This document shows positions 7,197-15,650 of a stretch of 17,282 nt of DNA, one piece after another. Made by a program: the position numbers and the translations under genes. Source of the DNA: CAINEC01 sp046303115 (GTDB lineage: Bacteria; Bacteroidota; Bacteroidia; AKYH767-A; OLB10). Location of the stretch: assembly GCA_046303115.1 (NCBI GenBank), contig JBKCGZ010000158.1, positions 1 through 17,282 of the forward strand, in the 5' to 3' direction. How positions within the stretch are numbered: position 1 is the first letter of the stretch; each line of letters opens with the position of its first letter. The notes under the pieces were generated by a model that saw only the letters and a list, made by a program, of their open reading frames with translations, had not been told where the DNA came from and searched no databases.

Positions 7197-9286
7197 TAAC
7201 CTCCAGAACGTTTTCTAATAAACCATTCTGTTGATACAAGTAAAATCAATGTGATAAACACCCAAGGAAAGTCAATCATGTCTTCCATTTTCTTCCGGGT
7301 GTATGACATTGGTTTTAAGTCCTCCTGCTTTTTCAAATCATCAATTAGATTCTGATAATTTGCTGCTGGATACATTTTACCACCACTGCGGGTTGCAATT
7401 GAATTTAAAATTTGATGGTTAGCAATTGTATTTACGGTTTCTAACTGCAAGGCATTAACGCTAAACTCACCTGAACGATTAAAAAGCTTATCACCTAATT
7501 TAACTTCTGCTTTATACGTGTACTTACCCACGGGAAACTGACCAACATTCAATGTGTATGCTTTCTCTGTTCTTGAAAACACGTATGGGAATTGCTTTTT
7601 ATTCTGATCGGTAATCGTAATTTTCGCTTCTGGAACATTCGTCAACTGACCACTTTCATTGTACAACTCCGCATCGATAACAACAGCTTCGTTTTCCTTG
7701 AATGCATTCTTGACATTTACTTTAAATGGCGACTTATCATCTTTCACACTTAAATACTGAACCGTTTTAAGAATTAACTCATTGCTTAAATCGTGATTAC
7801 CGTTTGAATTGTAATCGGCCAAGCGCCAGCGCCATAATCCTTCGCCACCTAACACAACGGACTTATAATTCCCTTGCTCGTTAAATACCATTAATGGCTG
7901 TGTCGTAGTAATACTTCCAATTTTCTGATTTAGTAAAGCTGAAGAACCTCCCTTCATTGTATATACTCCAAAAGGCGATGATAAAGGAGGCCATTCCTTT
8001 ATTTTATCCGTCAGCAATTCAGAAAAAGTAAATAGCGAAAATGCGTTGGATACGCTCGGATATACATCTTGCATACTACCACGATTGTTGGCAACTTGTA
8101 ATCCAACAGATAGATTATTTAAGGTATTGATATCCGTATTAGAACTCAATATGAACCATAGCGGAACACCTGCGATTTTCAAATTATCAATAAGACTAGA
8201 AGCAGCGTTGTTCTTTGAAGGTAATCCATGTAAAACACAAAGGTTATAATCACTTACACGTCCAGTAAATTCAGCAACAGGTGAAGAAATCACCTCGTAA
8301 TTAATGCTTGATTCGATAGCATTCTTTAATGCAGCAATATCAGGATTAGGTGCTGAAGAAAGAATTAATACTTTTTGTTTGTTCTCAATTACATTAATGA
8401 AAACATCAGTTGTATTATTTAGGTAAGTGACTTCTCCATCTAATTTATTAATCGAAATTCGGTAACGAAGAATCCCTTTTTTCTTGGCGTCTAAAAACAA
8501 AGGAATATTCAATCTGAAATCGTTTGATGTAACAGATACCGTTTTCGTAAATACCACTTGCGTCGTATCTTCGGTAACCGTAAGCGAAAGATTATTTCCA
8601 GCACATTGTTTTGCATCTAACAAAATCTCTATTGGAAAACTGTTTCCTAATAAAGCTACTTTATTAATGTTCACTCTTGCAATAGCTGCATCTTTACGAA
8701 CAGTAGTATCACCAAAAGCAAGCGTGTAAATGGGTGCTTTTATTCGATCAGGACCATAAACAGGATTGCTTCCTTCGTTATAAATCCCGTCACTGGCAAT
8801 GACGATTGCCCCAACATTTCTATTGGCAAATTTAATATCGATAGCATCGTACAACGAAGTAAAATCAGTTGCCTTATCTGTAAACGATTCGTTCATGTTT
8901 TCTCTTACATGATCACCGAATGAAAGTAATTTCAAATCATATTCAGCAGGTAAATCAGCATTTGATTTATCAAGAAATTTTTTAATCGTTTCAATGACCA
9001 CAGCTGAATCTTTCGTATTCGCCATCGACTTACTTCTGTCGACAGCTACTATCACTATTGGACGTTCTACTTCGCGGGTAATTACTTTAAGCATTGGTCC
9101 GAGTAAAAGGAAGGATAAAAAACTAATCAATAAAAAGCGAGCTCCTGTTACTGTATAAAACAATGCTTTGGGTAAATCCTTTGCGTAAGTGCTATTTCTA
9201 TAAAGCAAATAAGTAAAGAATCCTCCTAAGGCAAGGCAAACAAAAACAAATGCAATTGAGTATTCGGTTATAATTGATATTCCCAC
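7193..9286 (-). CDS. Membrane-anchored vWA / GATase-like protein
   Basis: 697 residues. Two N-terminal helices (about 9-29 and 43-66) precede a von Willebrand factor A domain with all visible metal-site residues: DRSKS (D83, S85, S87), T143 in DFTSLYDAI and D166 in IASDG. After a beta-sandwich-like part (about 205-300) comes a class-I glutamine-amidotransferase-like segment from KVLILSSAPNPD (about 305) through YNLCVLHGLP (347-356). No catalytic Cys-His pair is evident, so it is probably non-enzymatic. A further Ig-like part precedes a C-terminal helix (about 672-690) ending in IRKRSGGY. The bulk is probably periplasmic. The same architecture is common in Bacteroidota without a known role. 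The start lies 10 bases after the lolD stop, so the two are co-transcribed. Confidence 0.87.
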   Translation of the reverse strand: MGISIITEYSIAFVFVCLALGGFFTYLLYRNSTYAKDLPKALFYTVTGARFLLISFLSFLLLGPMLKVITREVERPIVIVAVDRSKSMANTKDSAVVIETIKKFLDKSNADLPAEYDLKLLSFGDHVRENMNESFTDKATDFTSLYDAIDIKFANRNVGAIVIASDGIYNEGSNPVYGPDRIKAPIYTLAFGDTTVRKDAAIARVNINKVALLGNSFPIEILLDAKQCAGNNLSLTVTEDTTQVVFTKTVSVTSNDFRLNIPLFLDAKKKGILRYRISINKLDGEVTYLNNTTDVFINVIENKQKVLILSSAPNPDIAALKNAIESSINYEVISSPVAEFTGRVSDYNLCVLHGLPSKNNAASSLIDNLKIAGVPLWFILSSNTDINTLNNLSVGLQVANNRGSMQDVYPSVSNAFSLFTFSELLTDKIKEWPPLSSPFGVYTMKGGSSALLNQKIGSITTTQPLMVFNEQGNYKSVVLGGEGLWRWRLADYNSNGNHDLSNELILKTVQYLSVKDDKSPFKVNVKNAFKENEAVVIDAELYNESGQLTNVPEAKITITDQNKKQFPYVFSRTEKAYTLNVGQFPVGKYTYKAEVKLGDKLFNRSGEFSVNALQLETVNTIANHQILNSIATRSGGKMYPAANYQNLIDDLKKQEDLKPMSYTRKKMEDMIDFPWVFITLILLVSTEWFIRKRSGGY

Positions 9287-9296
9287 TTCTTTCAGA

Positions 9297-9956
9297 TTAA
9301 ATAATTCCGTCTTTGATTGTTAATTTTCGATCAGCCATATCTGCTAGTTCATTGTTATGCGTAACAATAACGAAGGTTTGATTCATTTCGTTTCTCAATT
9401 CAAAAAACAACTGATGCAACTGTTTCGCATTAGCAGAATCCAGATTTCCCGAAGGCTCATCAGCAAGAATAATCGCAGGATTATTTATTAATGCTCTTGC
9501 AATGGCCACACGTTGTTGTTCACCTCCTGAAAGTTCGGATGGCTTATGATTTATCCGATCTTGAAGTCCCATTCGCTTCAATAAGTCTTTTGCTCTTTGC
9601 TCTGCAGCAGACTCCTTCTCACCTGCAATCCAAGCCGGCATTAATACATTTTCAATGGCTGTAAACTCAGGCAATAACTGATGAAATTGAAATACAAATC
9701 CGATATGTTTATTTCTGAAATCTGATAACGATTTACCTCTTAAAACCGAAAGATCTTTGTTATCAATAATCACTTGACCTTCATCTGCCTGATCGAGTGT
9801 TCCAATGATATGCATCAGCGTACTCTTACCTGCCCCACTTGCGCCAACAATAGAAACCACTTCCCCTTTATTAACCGACATGTTAACGCCTTTTAATACA
9901 GGTAAATCCCCATACGATTTAAAAATATTTTTTACTTCAATTATTGGCTGACTCAT
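9297..9956 (-). CDS. lolD: LolD-type ABC transporter ATPase
   Basis: 219 residues, a complete ABC ATPase: Walker A GASGAGKST (38-46), Q-loop Gln90, signature LSGGEQQ (142-148), Walker B IILADEP (162-168) and H-loop His200. The stretch GFVFQFHQLLPEFTAIENVLMP (86-107) closely follows the LolD version of this region, which separates it from general MacB/FtsE-like ATPases. LolD powers LolC/LolE release of outer-membrane lipoproteins. The membrane partners are not in this window, so the subunits are encoded elsewhere. A TATATTTA element on the minus strand (9974-9981) could be its -7 box. It is the first gene of a pair with the vWA protein. Confidence 0.9.
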   Translation of the reverse strand: MSQPIIEVKNIFKSYGDLPVLKGVNMSVNKGEVVSIVGASGAGKSTLMHIIGTLDQADEGQVIIDNKDLSVLRGKSLSDFRNKHIGFVFQFHQLLPEFTAIENVLMPAWIAGEKESAAEQRAKDLLKRMGLQDRINHKPSELSGGEQQRVAIARALINNPAIILADEPSGNLDSANAKQLHQLFFELRNEMNQTFVIVTHNNELADMADRKLTIKDGII

Positions 9957-9973
9957 TCGAAAATTTCAATGGC

Positions 9974-9999
9974 TAAATATAACGGAATGAATGATACAA
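9974..9999 (-). promoter_or_regulatory. Possible promoter of lolD
   Basis: On the minus strand TTG (9997-9999) lies 15 bases before TATATTTA (9974-9981), a one-mismatch -7 box placed about 18 bases before the lolD ATG. The spacing is shorter than typical. Confidence 0.35.
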
Positions 10000-10040
10000 T
10001 TTGATAAATCCTCAGCGATTTTTCAACGATTAATGCTTCC

Positions 10041-11465
10041 TTAATTCTGAAAAAAGGAATCAGAAAAATTCAACAAATAGACCTTCTTCGATGCTCGGGT
10101 TATCGCAGTATAAAGCCAACGTAGATATTCAATATTGAGCATATCCTCTGTAAAATATCCCTGATCAACAAACACCACCGGCCATTGTCCACCTTGCGAC
10201 TTATGACAAGTCACAGCATAAGCAAATTTAATTTGAAGCGCATTGTAATAAGGGTCCTTTCGAATCAATGCATTTCGCCTGCGCTTGTCTGGCTCATCGG
10301 CAGCATAGTAATCTTGTAATGCATTATAAAGTTTATTTTGCTGATCCTTTGAAAGTGCAGGTGCTTCGCTACTTAACGTATCTAATAATAGAAATGCTTC
10401 TATAGCTGGCTGATCGGGATAGTCGTTTAATTTAATGGTAGCCAACGCAAAGCGCGAATTAAAAACATCCTCGAAACGATGAATTTTTTGCACCTCAATA
10501 ATATCTCCATTCGCAATGAAATTAGCAGGATGCTCCTCATCAATCCAATGGTAATTATTTTTTACTACCATCAACTGATCGCCGGCATCAATTTCATTCT
10601 CCATCCACATCTGATTGAAACGAATCAAACGGTTATACTGAATTGCCGATTTATTACTTCGAGTGATTAAAAGCACATTCTCGTTCCCTTCTTCCTTATA
10701 AACCGAATGCATCAAATCAACAAGATCAGTCCCCGTTACTCGAACAATGTCTTTGTAGCCGTTCAAGTCGAACTCAATATGTTCATCCTCCTCGCGAATA
10801 TGTTCACGGATATGGGTAGCGTTATACAAGATTCCGCTATCATTTTTCTGACGAACTACCTCGGTCAATTCCGTTTGATATACTTCGCGACGAAAACGGT
10901 ATTTTAAGTGATCAGCATCTAATGCAGGACTCGTATCGAAATGAACAGGAGGTAACTGAGCCGTATCCCCTACCAACATCAAACGGCATCCGGGTCCGCT
11001 ATAAACGGAGCTGATTAAATCCGTGAGTAAATTAACACCAGGAAAAACGGCGCCTTCATCATCAATGGCCGCATCAGGAATCATCGAGGCTTCGTCGACA
11101 ATAAACAATGTTTTATGAAATTTATTCTCTGCAGGACGAAGCCACATCCTACCATCGGAAGTCGTAGCCGGAATATACAAATGCTTGTGAATCGTATAAG
11201 CTGCTTTTCCTGTATAGTTCGATAAAACCTTTGCTGCCCTTCCCGTAGGAGCCAATAAAACAATATTGTTAAATACGCGCGTCACAGCCGACATCATCGT
11301 TGTTTTACCTGTACCAGCATAACCTTTCAGAATAAAAATCCCACCCGACTCATCCGCAGCAAAGCGACTAAAAGTATCTATGAATTTCGATTGCCCTTCT
11401 GTAGGTACCAGCTCCATAGAAGCATGAAGCAGATTACGGATTTTAGAAACAAGAGCTGAATTCAT
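10041..11465 (-). CDS. RecD/Pif1-like SF1 DNA helicase
   Basis: 474 residues, probably a 5'-3' DNA helicase of superfamily 1B. Motifs in order: Walker A GYAGTGKTT (48-56), Ia LAPTGRAAKVL (71-81), TIHKHLY (91-97), Walker B VDEAS (123-127), III GDTAQLPPV (166-174), a VVRQ motif (203-206), the UvrD_C_2-like motif V YAVTCHKSQGGQW (416-428), and VI YTAITRAS (452-459). It lacks the long RecD N-terminus and a RecBC context, so it is the stand-alone type common in Bacteroidota rather than RecBCD RecD. The start at ATG 11465 is supported by a TACTTTTG -7 box at 11487-11494. It is divergent from the DUF3822-rsmD-coaD group. Confidence 0.92.
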   Translation of the reverse strand: MNSALVSKIRNLLHASMELVPTEGQSKFIDTFSRFAADESGGIFILKGYAGTGKTTMMSAVTRVFNNIVLLAPTGRAAKVLSNYTGKAAYTIHKHLYIPATTSDGRMWLRPAENKFHKTLFIVDEASMIPDAAIDDEGAVFPGVNLLTDLISSVYSGPGCRLMLVGDTAQLPPVHFDTSPALDADHLKYRFRREVYQTELTEVVRQKNDSGILYNATHIREHIREEDEHIEFDLNGYKDIVRVTGTDLVDLMHSVYKEEGNENVLLITRSNKSAIQYNRLIRFNQMWMENEIDAGDQLMVVKNNYHWIDEEHPANFIANGDIIEVQKIHRFEDVFNSRFALATIKLNDYPDQPAIEAFLLLDTLSSEAPALSKDQQNKLYNALQDYYAADEPDKRRRNALIRKDPYYNALQIKFAYAVTCHKSQGGQWPVVFVDQGYFTEDMLNIEYLRWLYTAITRASKKVYLLNFSDSFFQN

Positions 11466-11486
11466 GGATAAAAATTACTGGAATGA

Positions 11487-11494
11487 CAAAAGTA
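11487..11494 (-). promoter_or_regulatory. -7 promoter box of the helicase gene
   Basis: TACTTTTG on the minus strand matches TAnnTTTG exactly and gives a leader of about 15 bases before the ATG at 11465. The nearest upstream TTG is 25 bases away, slightly too far. Confidence 0.5.
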
Positions 11495-11509
11495 ATCATA
11501 AGTAATTGT

Positions 11510-11517
11510 TATTTTTG
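11510..11517 (+). promoter_or_regulatory. -7 promoter box of the DUF3822-rsmD-coaD operon
   Basis: TATTTTTG matches TAnnTTTG exactly. Transcription would begin at about 11521-11525, so the mRNA would start at or just before ATG 11525. This makes the earlier in-frame ATG at 11483 unlikely. No good TTG lies 17-23 bases upstream. Confidence 0.5.
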
Positions 11518-11524
11518 GACAATC

Positions 11525-12397
11525 ATGGAAATGACAGGAATTCAGGTTAATTTAAAACGACAAATTATTGATGAATCATTCGAGCACGGAATGGTTGATA
11601 ATGGGGTGTTGTTTGCTAACATTGATGACCATCAGTTTAGTTATTTCATCCTGGATAAATTGCGCAATAAAGCCGTAGTTCTAAAAGACTATCACATCTT
11701 AATGGGCTCGGGTAAATCAGCGGAATTTTTTCAAACTGTTTTTGCTTCGGATGATATTCTTCGAAATTATAATCCATCGAAAAAAGTACTTTCAATTCAG
11801 ACCAATGCCTGTGCGTTAACTCCTGATCCATTATTCAGCAGAGAAAATATGCGCGATGGCTTGTCATTGGTGAGCAGACTGAAACATTCAGATATTGTTT
11901 ACTCCGACTTCCTTCCAATTGCAAATACACATTTAACGTATAGCATTCCATTGGAATTTAATTCGGCGATATCCACTTATTTCAGCGGTGCCTCGTTGGT
12001 TAATTCATTATCGAGTTTTATTGAAATGCATCTGATGAACAATAAGCATCGTCAGTATCCTGCGGTAATGGTCAACGTTAGAAAGCACTCTATGGATGTT
12101 GTTGTTTGTAGAGGGAATGAGTTATTATTCTGTAATTCATTTGAACATCAAACAGGAGAAGACTTTATTTACTACTTGCTGTATGTGATGGAGCAATTGC
12201 AATTAAATCCTGATGTACATCAAGTAATTGTTTTCGGAGAGATTGAACGCAATTCATCAGCATGGTTAATTGCTCAAAAGTACATTCGCTATTTAATGCT
12301 TGGTGATAAGCCCGAGAATCTTGAATATTCTTATGGCTTTGATCAATTGATGCCTTCTCAATATCATTTACTATTTTCTCAGATACTGTGCGTATAA
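11525..12397 (+). CDS. DUF3822-family protein
   Basis: 290 residues from ATG 11525 (ATG 11531 is also possible). It resembles the DUF3822 family, found in Bacteroidota beside rsmD, and has no experimentally known role. Two similar halves are visible: VLFANIDDHQFSYFILD with KAVVLKDYHI (28-58), and VMVNVRKHSMDVVVCRG with LLFCNSFEHQTGEDF (181-214). Each gives a strand-turn-strand-strand-helix pattern like the duplicated core of actin-like (ASKHA) proteins such as PilM. The usual DxGxxxT phosphate loop is not intact. I rejected the start at 11483 because it lies inside the divergent helicase promoter and upstream of this gene's own -7 box. The last 10 bases overlap rsmD, indicating coupled translation. 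Confidence 0.78.
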   Translation: MEMTGIQVNLKRQIIDESFEHGMVDNGVLFANIDDHQFSYFILDKLRNKAVVLKDYHILMGSGKSAEFFQTVFASDDILRNYNPSKKVLSIQTNACALTPDPLFSRENMRDGLSLVSRLKHSDIVYSDFLPIANTHLTYSIPLEFNSAISTYFSGASLVNSLSSFIEMHLMNNKHRQYPAVMVNVRKHSMDVVVCRGNELLFCNSFEHQTGEDFIYYLLYVMEQLQLNPDVHQVIVFGEIERNSSAWLIAQKYIRYLMLGDKPENLEYSYGFDQLMPSQYHLLFSQILCV

Positions 12398-12921
12398 TCA
12401 GCGGTCAATTTAGAGGTAAAAAACTAATTGCGCCGAGTAACTTACCGGTGAGGCCTACTACTGATTTTGCTAAAACAGGATTGTTTAATATCTTGAATAA
12501 TTACTATTCATTTGAAAAGATTGCAGTTTTAGATTTATATGCAGGAACAGGTAATTTGAGTTTTGAATTTGCCTCTCGTGGATGCTGTGATATTACCGCA
12601 ATTGATAAAGATTCGCATTGCTGCTATTATATGAATAAAACCGCGCAGCAATTAAACATTAGTGCTTCATTAAAAGTACTTCAATCAGATGTGTTGACGT
12701 ACTTAAGCAACAGTAAAAAACAAGCTGATATCATTATTGCTGATCCACCATACGCAGAAACTCCTGCGAGTGAATTAGTAAATCTTATTTTTGAAAATCA
12801 ATTATTAAAACCGAATGGTGTTTTTATTTTAGAACATTCTTCGGAAGTTGATTTTAGTCAGCTGCCCCATTATTTACAAACCAGAAAGTATGGATTTGTT
12901 AGCTTTACATTCTTCGAATAA
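12388..12921 (+). CDS. rsmD: 16S rRNA (guanine966-N2)-methyltransferase RsmD
   Basis: 177 residues from a GTG at 12388. It methylates G966 (E. coli numbering) of 16S rRNA using SAM. Diagnostic blocks are RIISGQFRGKKL (2-13), RPTTDFAKTGLFN (22-34), the SAM-binding LDLYAGTGNLSFE (48-60), IDKD (72-75) and the catalytic DPPY (119-122). The GTG start is set by the conserved (M)RIISG beginning and lies inside the end of the DUF3822 gene. It is followed after 14 bases by coaD; rsmD-coaD adjacency is widespread in bacteria. Confidence 0.94.
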   Translation: MRIISGQFRGKKLIAPSNLPVRPTTDFAKTGLFNILNNYYSFEKIAVLDLYAGTGNLSFEFASRGCCDITAIDKDSHCCYYMNKTAQQLNISASLKVLQSDVLTYLSNSKKQADIIIADPPYAETPASELVNLIFENQLLKPNGVFILEHSSEVDFSQLPHYLQTRKYGFVSFTFFE

Positions 12922-12935
12922 TTAAAATAAATACT

Positions 12936-13397
12936 ATGTCGAAAATCGCTCTATTCCCTGGAAGTTTTGATCCTATTACAAAAGGACATGTTGATATTAT
13001 CACGAGAGGACTTGATTTATTTGATAAAATTATTGTTGGGATTGGAAACAACTCACAGAAGAATTATATGTTTCCTATTGACGATCGTATTCAATTTGTA
13101 AAAGATAGTCTGAAAGAATATCCGCAAGTGGAAGTAATGCCTTATAACGGATTAACGGTTGAGTTTTGCAAAACAATTCATGCGCATTATATTTTGCGTG
13201 GCTTACGCAACGCTATCGACTTTGAATATGAAAAATCGATTGCTCAAATGAATCACGCGATGGAAAGCAGTATTGAAACGGCATTTTTAATTACATCGCC
13301 ACAATACGCGCCTGTATCTTCTACTATTGTTCGCGACTTAATTCGTCACGGCGCCGACGTTAGAGAGTTTGTAGGAGAAGGTGTGAAGTTGAAATGA
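12936..13397 (+). CDS. coaD: Phosphopantetheine adenylyltransferase
   Basis: 153 residues, a normal length. It makes dephospho-CoA from 4'-phosphopantetheine and ATP, the penultimate step of CoA synthesis. It has the nucleotidyltransferase GSFDPITKGH motif (9-18), the RGLRNAIDFEYE segment (88-99) and the ATP-binding SSTIVRD near the C-terminus (128-134). ATG 12936 gives the conserved MSKIALFPGSFDP start. It is the third gene of the DUF3822-rsmD-coaD operon. Its stop (TGA 13395-13397) directly abuts the stop of the convergent kinase gene, leaving no room for a separate terminator. Confidence 0.97.
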   Translation: MSKIALFPGSFDPITKGHVDIITRGLDLFDKIIVGIGNNSQKNYMFPIDDRIQFVKDSLKEYPQVEVMPYNGLTVEFCKTIHAHYILRGLRNAIDFEYEKSIAQMNHAMESSIETAFLITSPQYAPVSSTIVRDLIRHGADVREFVGEGVKLK

Positions 13398-14240
13398 TTA
13401 ATGATGGATATAATACTCCATCAAATCATCAATCGGTTGCTTAATAATTTTACCAATTTTGATTTCTAACGAATCAGCTACTAATTTTAATTCACGCTGA
13501 TACAAAAAGGCAATTGATCCTACGAAGTGAACTAACTTGTTTTTATAGTCAGGATAATTACAAACAGTAATCGTTAAAAAATCTTTGAAGCTATCCTGAA
13601 TCATTTTTGAAATCGCAGGATTATCATGATGCTTACCAATGAACTTTGCAAAAGAAGCTAACCATACATTCGCATTAGGTTGCTTATAAACTTGATTCAC
13701 GATACTCACCTTATCAAGCTTGAAGGAATTATAAAAATCTTCAGCTACATCTTTTGGAAGCATGCCATACAAATAATGCGTAAGCAATTTCTTTCCTAAG
13801 TAAGAACCACTTCCTTCATCACCTAAAATATATCCTAATCCGAAATTTCCTTCGTGGACTTCTTTCCCATCAAACCAACAAGCATTAGAACCTGTTCCTA
13901 GGATACAAGATATGCCTGGTTCATTTCCACATGTTGCATAGGCGCAAGCCAATAAATCATGCTCTACGTACACATGCGCATTTAAGAAATAAGATCGCAA
14001 ACCAGCAGCGACTGTTTCCTTACTAGAGGGATTAGAACAACCCGCTCCAAAGAATTTCACTTCTGTTACTTTATCGGCAAACTCTTTAAAATCGGAAGCA
14101 GCTTGCATGGTATGAAATACAAATTCAGTCGAGTGAAATAGCGGATTAAACCCTACCGTATGAAAAGGACCTTTCACTTCATTTCCGTCATATAATAACC
14201 AATCTGCCTTGGTTGAGCCTGAGTCGCAAACTAATAACAT
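13398..14240 (-). CDS. BadF/BadG-family ATPase, N-acetylglucosamine kinase-like
   Basis: 280 residues with the ASKHA sugar-kinase layout: phosphate-1 loop DSGSTKADW (6-14), a likely catalytic Asp95 in VEHDLLACA, phosphate-2 GTGSNA (115-120), GLGYILGDEGSGSYLG (134-149) and an adenosine-type motif HFVGSIAF near the C-terminus. This resembles mammalian NAGK and bacterial BadF-type N-acetylglucosamine kinases, so recycling of cell-wall or host amino sugars is plausible; substrate identity is inferred only. The start at ATG 14240 is followed by the expected MLLVCDSGST. It is convergent with coaD (no gap) and divergent from an APC permease. Confidence 0.87.
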   Translation of the reverse strand: MLLVCDSGSTKADWLLYDGNEVKGPFHTVGFNPLFHSTEFVFHTMQAASDFKEFADKVTEVKFFGAGCSNPSSKETVAAGLRSYFLNAHVYVEHDLLACAYATCGNEPGISCILGTGSNACWFDGKEVHEGNFGLGYILGDEGSGSYLGKKLLTHYLYGMLPKDVAEDFYNSFKLDKVSIVNQVYKQPNANVWLASFAKFIGKHHDNPAISKMIQDSFKDFLTITVCNYPDYKNKLVHFVGSIAFLYQRELKLVADSLEIKIGKIIKQPIDDLMEYYIHH

Positions 14241-14305
14241 AACAAATGATTTTTGTAAAGGTAATTAATCTGCCATTAATTGAAAATTATTTCTATTTTT
14301 CGGAA
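14241..14305. promoter_or_regulatory. Short divergent promoter region, kinase / permease
   Basis: This 65-base gap holds a minus-strand TACCTTTA (14256-14263), about 15 bases before the kinase ATG, and a plus-strand TATTTTTC (14294-14301), just before the permease ATG at 14306. Each has one mismatch to TAnnTTTG. No good TTG partners are seen. Confidence 0.35.
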
Positions 14306-15640
14306 ATGCAAAACGATAAGGTTCATCTCGAACGCAGATTAGGTTTACTACAAGCTACAGCCATTAATATGATCGACATGGTTGGTATTGGTCCTTTTGT
14401 GGTATTACCAATTGTTATTCAACTAATGTATGGACCTTGGTTTATTTATGCGTGGATAGCAGGTGCATTATTATCGTTGGTTGATTCATTAATCTGGTCG
14501 GAGTTAGGTGCGGCATTACCGAATGCTGGTGGCAGTTTTTATTTTTTACGCACGGCCTATGGAGAAAAATCATGGGGAAAGTTAATGTCGTTTTTATATA
14601 CCTGGCAAACCATGATTCAAGCGCCGTTAGTGATTGCAAGTGGCGCTATTGGATTTTCAATGTACGCTGGCTATTTAATTGAATTGAATGATATAACATC
14701 ACGTATTGTATCAGGTGGAGTCGTCATACTACTAACGGCATTGCTATACCGAAATATCAGCACTATTGGAAAGATGAGCACCTTACTGTGGGTTGGTGTA
14801 GTTGGAACTATTCTTTGGATTATCTGGGGTGGCTTGCAAAACGGACATTTATTCGAACCGATGAAAGCGATGAATGACGGATTACAAGTGAATACACTAT
14901 TTGGAGTTGCATTAGGCGCTGCATCCGTAAAAACAATTTATAGTTATTTGGGATATTACAATGTTTGCCATTTAGGAAGTGAAATCAAAGATCCCGCGAA
15001 AATAATTCCGCGCAGTATGTTACTTTCAGTTATTGGCATTGCGATTTTATATCTGCTAATGAACATGAGTGTGGTGAGTGTTATCCCTTGGCAGGAAGCA
15101 TCGGAATCTAAATTTATTGTCAGTCTGTTTTTAGAAAAGCTTTACGGAACAACAGCAGCGACCATCGGAACTGTTTTAATCTTATGGATTGCCTTCGCCA
15201 GTTTATTTGCGGTGATGTTGGGTTACTCGCGTGTACCTTACGCAGCTGCGAAAGAAGGAGAATTCTTTGAAGTATTTTCGAAACTACATCCAACTAAACA
15301 TTTTCCGCATGTTGCTTTAATTGGACTAGGAATCACCGCCTTCTTTTTTAGTTTACTATTTAAATTAACAGAAGTAATAACAGCCATATTAGCAATGCGT
15401 ATTCTTGTTCAGTTTATCGGACAAGCAATCGGATTAATGATGATGCGAAAAAACAAAACGATAGCATTTCCTTTTAAAATGCCATTATATCCTTTGCCAA
15501 TAATTATTGCGATTATTATGTGGCTTGCTATTTTTATTTCTACCGGAATAACTTTTATGTATTCAGGATTGATTGTAATTATAACGGGAATTATTGCTTA
15601 TCTGATTAAAGCAAAAAAGAATGACGAATGGCCTTTTTAA
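14306..15640 (+). CDS. APC-superfamily permease (amino acid/polyamine-type)
   Basis: 444 residues from ATG 14306, with about 12 hydrophobic helices. The first helix has the unwound substrate-binding segment VGIGPF (26-31) typical of APC transporters. SELGAALPNAGGSFYFLRTAYGE matches the conserved helix 2-3 region, and GSEIKDPAKIIPRSM is the family's loop before helix 7. The substrate cannot be assigned. An in-frame ATG at 14246 would add 20 residues, but it lies in the divergent promoter gap, and its residues (MIFVKVINLPLIENYFYFSE) look non-family. The stop is 10 bases from the end of the convergent 16-residue-repeat gene. Confidence 0.9.
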   Translation: MQNDKVHLERRLGLLQATAINMIDMVGIGPFVVLPIVIQLMYGPWFIYAWIAGALLSLVDSLIWSELGAALPNAGGSFYFLRTAYGEKSWGKLMSFLYTWQTMIQAPLVIASGAIGFSMYAGYLIELNDITSRIVSGGVVILLTALLYRNISTIGKMSTLLWVGVVGTILWIIWGGLQNGHLFEPMKAMNDGLQVNTLFGVALGAASVKTIYSYLGYYNVCHLGSEIKDPAKIIPRSMLLSVIGIAILYLLMNMSVVSVIPWQEASESKFIVSLFLEKLYGTTAATIGTVLILWIAFASLFAVMLGYSRVPYAAAKEGEFFEVFSKLHPTKHFPHVALIGLGITAFFFSLLFKLTEVITAILAMRILVQFIGQAIGLMMMRKNKTIAFPFKMPLYPLPIIIAIIMWLAIFISTGITFMYSGLIVIITGIIAYLIKAKKNDEWPF

Positions 15641-15650
15641 GTGTGGTTAA

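Noticed and set aside
10041..11465. Helicase as part of a defence or mobile element
   Set aside because: It is surrounded by housekeeping genes with the same base composition and has no nuclease partner, integrase or repeat borders. The stand-alone RecD-like type is common in this phylum.
11483..11524. Upstream ATG for the DUF3822 gene
   Set aside because: It lies upstream of the gene's own exact -7 box and within the helicase promoter; the added residues look non-family.
14246..14305. Longer N-terminus for the APC permease
   Set aside because: The extra 20 residues lie in the divergent promoter gap, and ATG 14306 gives a normal APC N-terminus.
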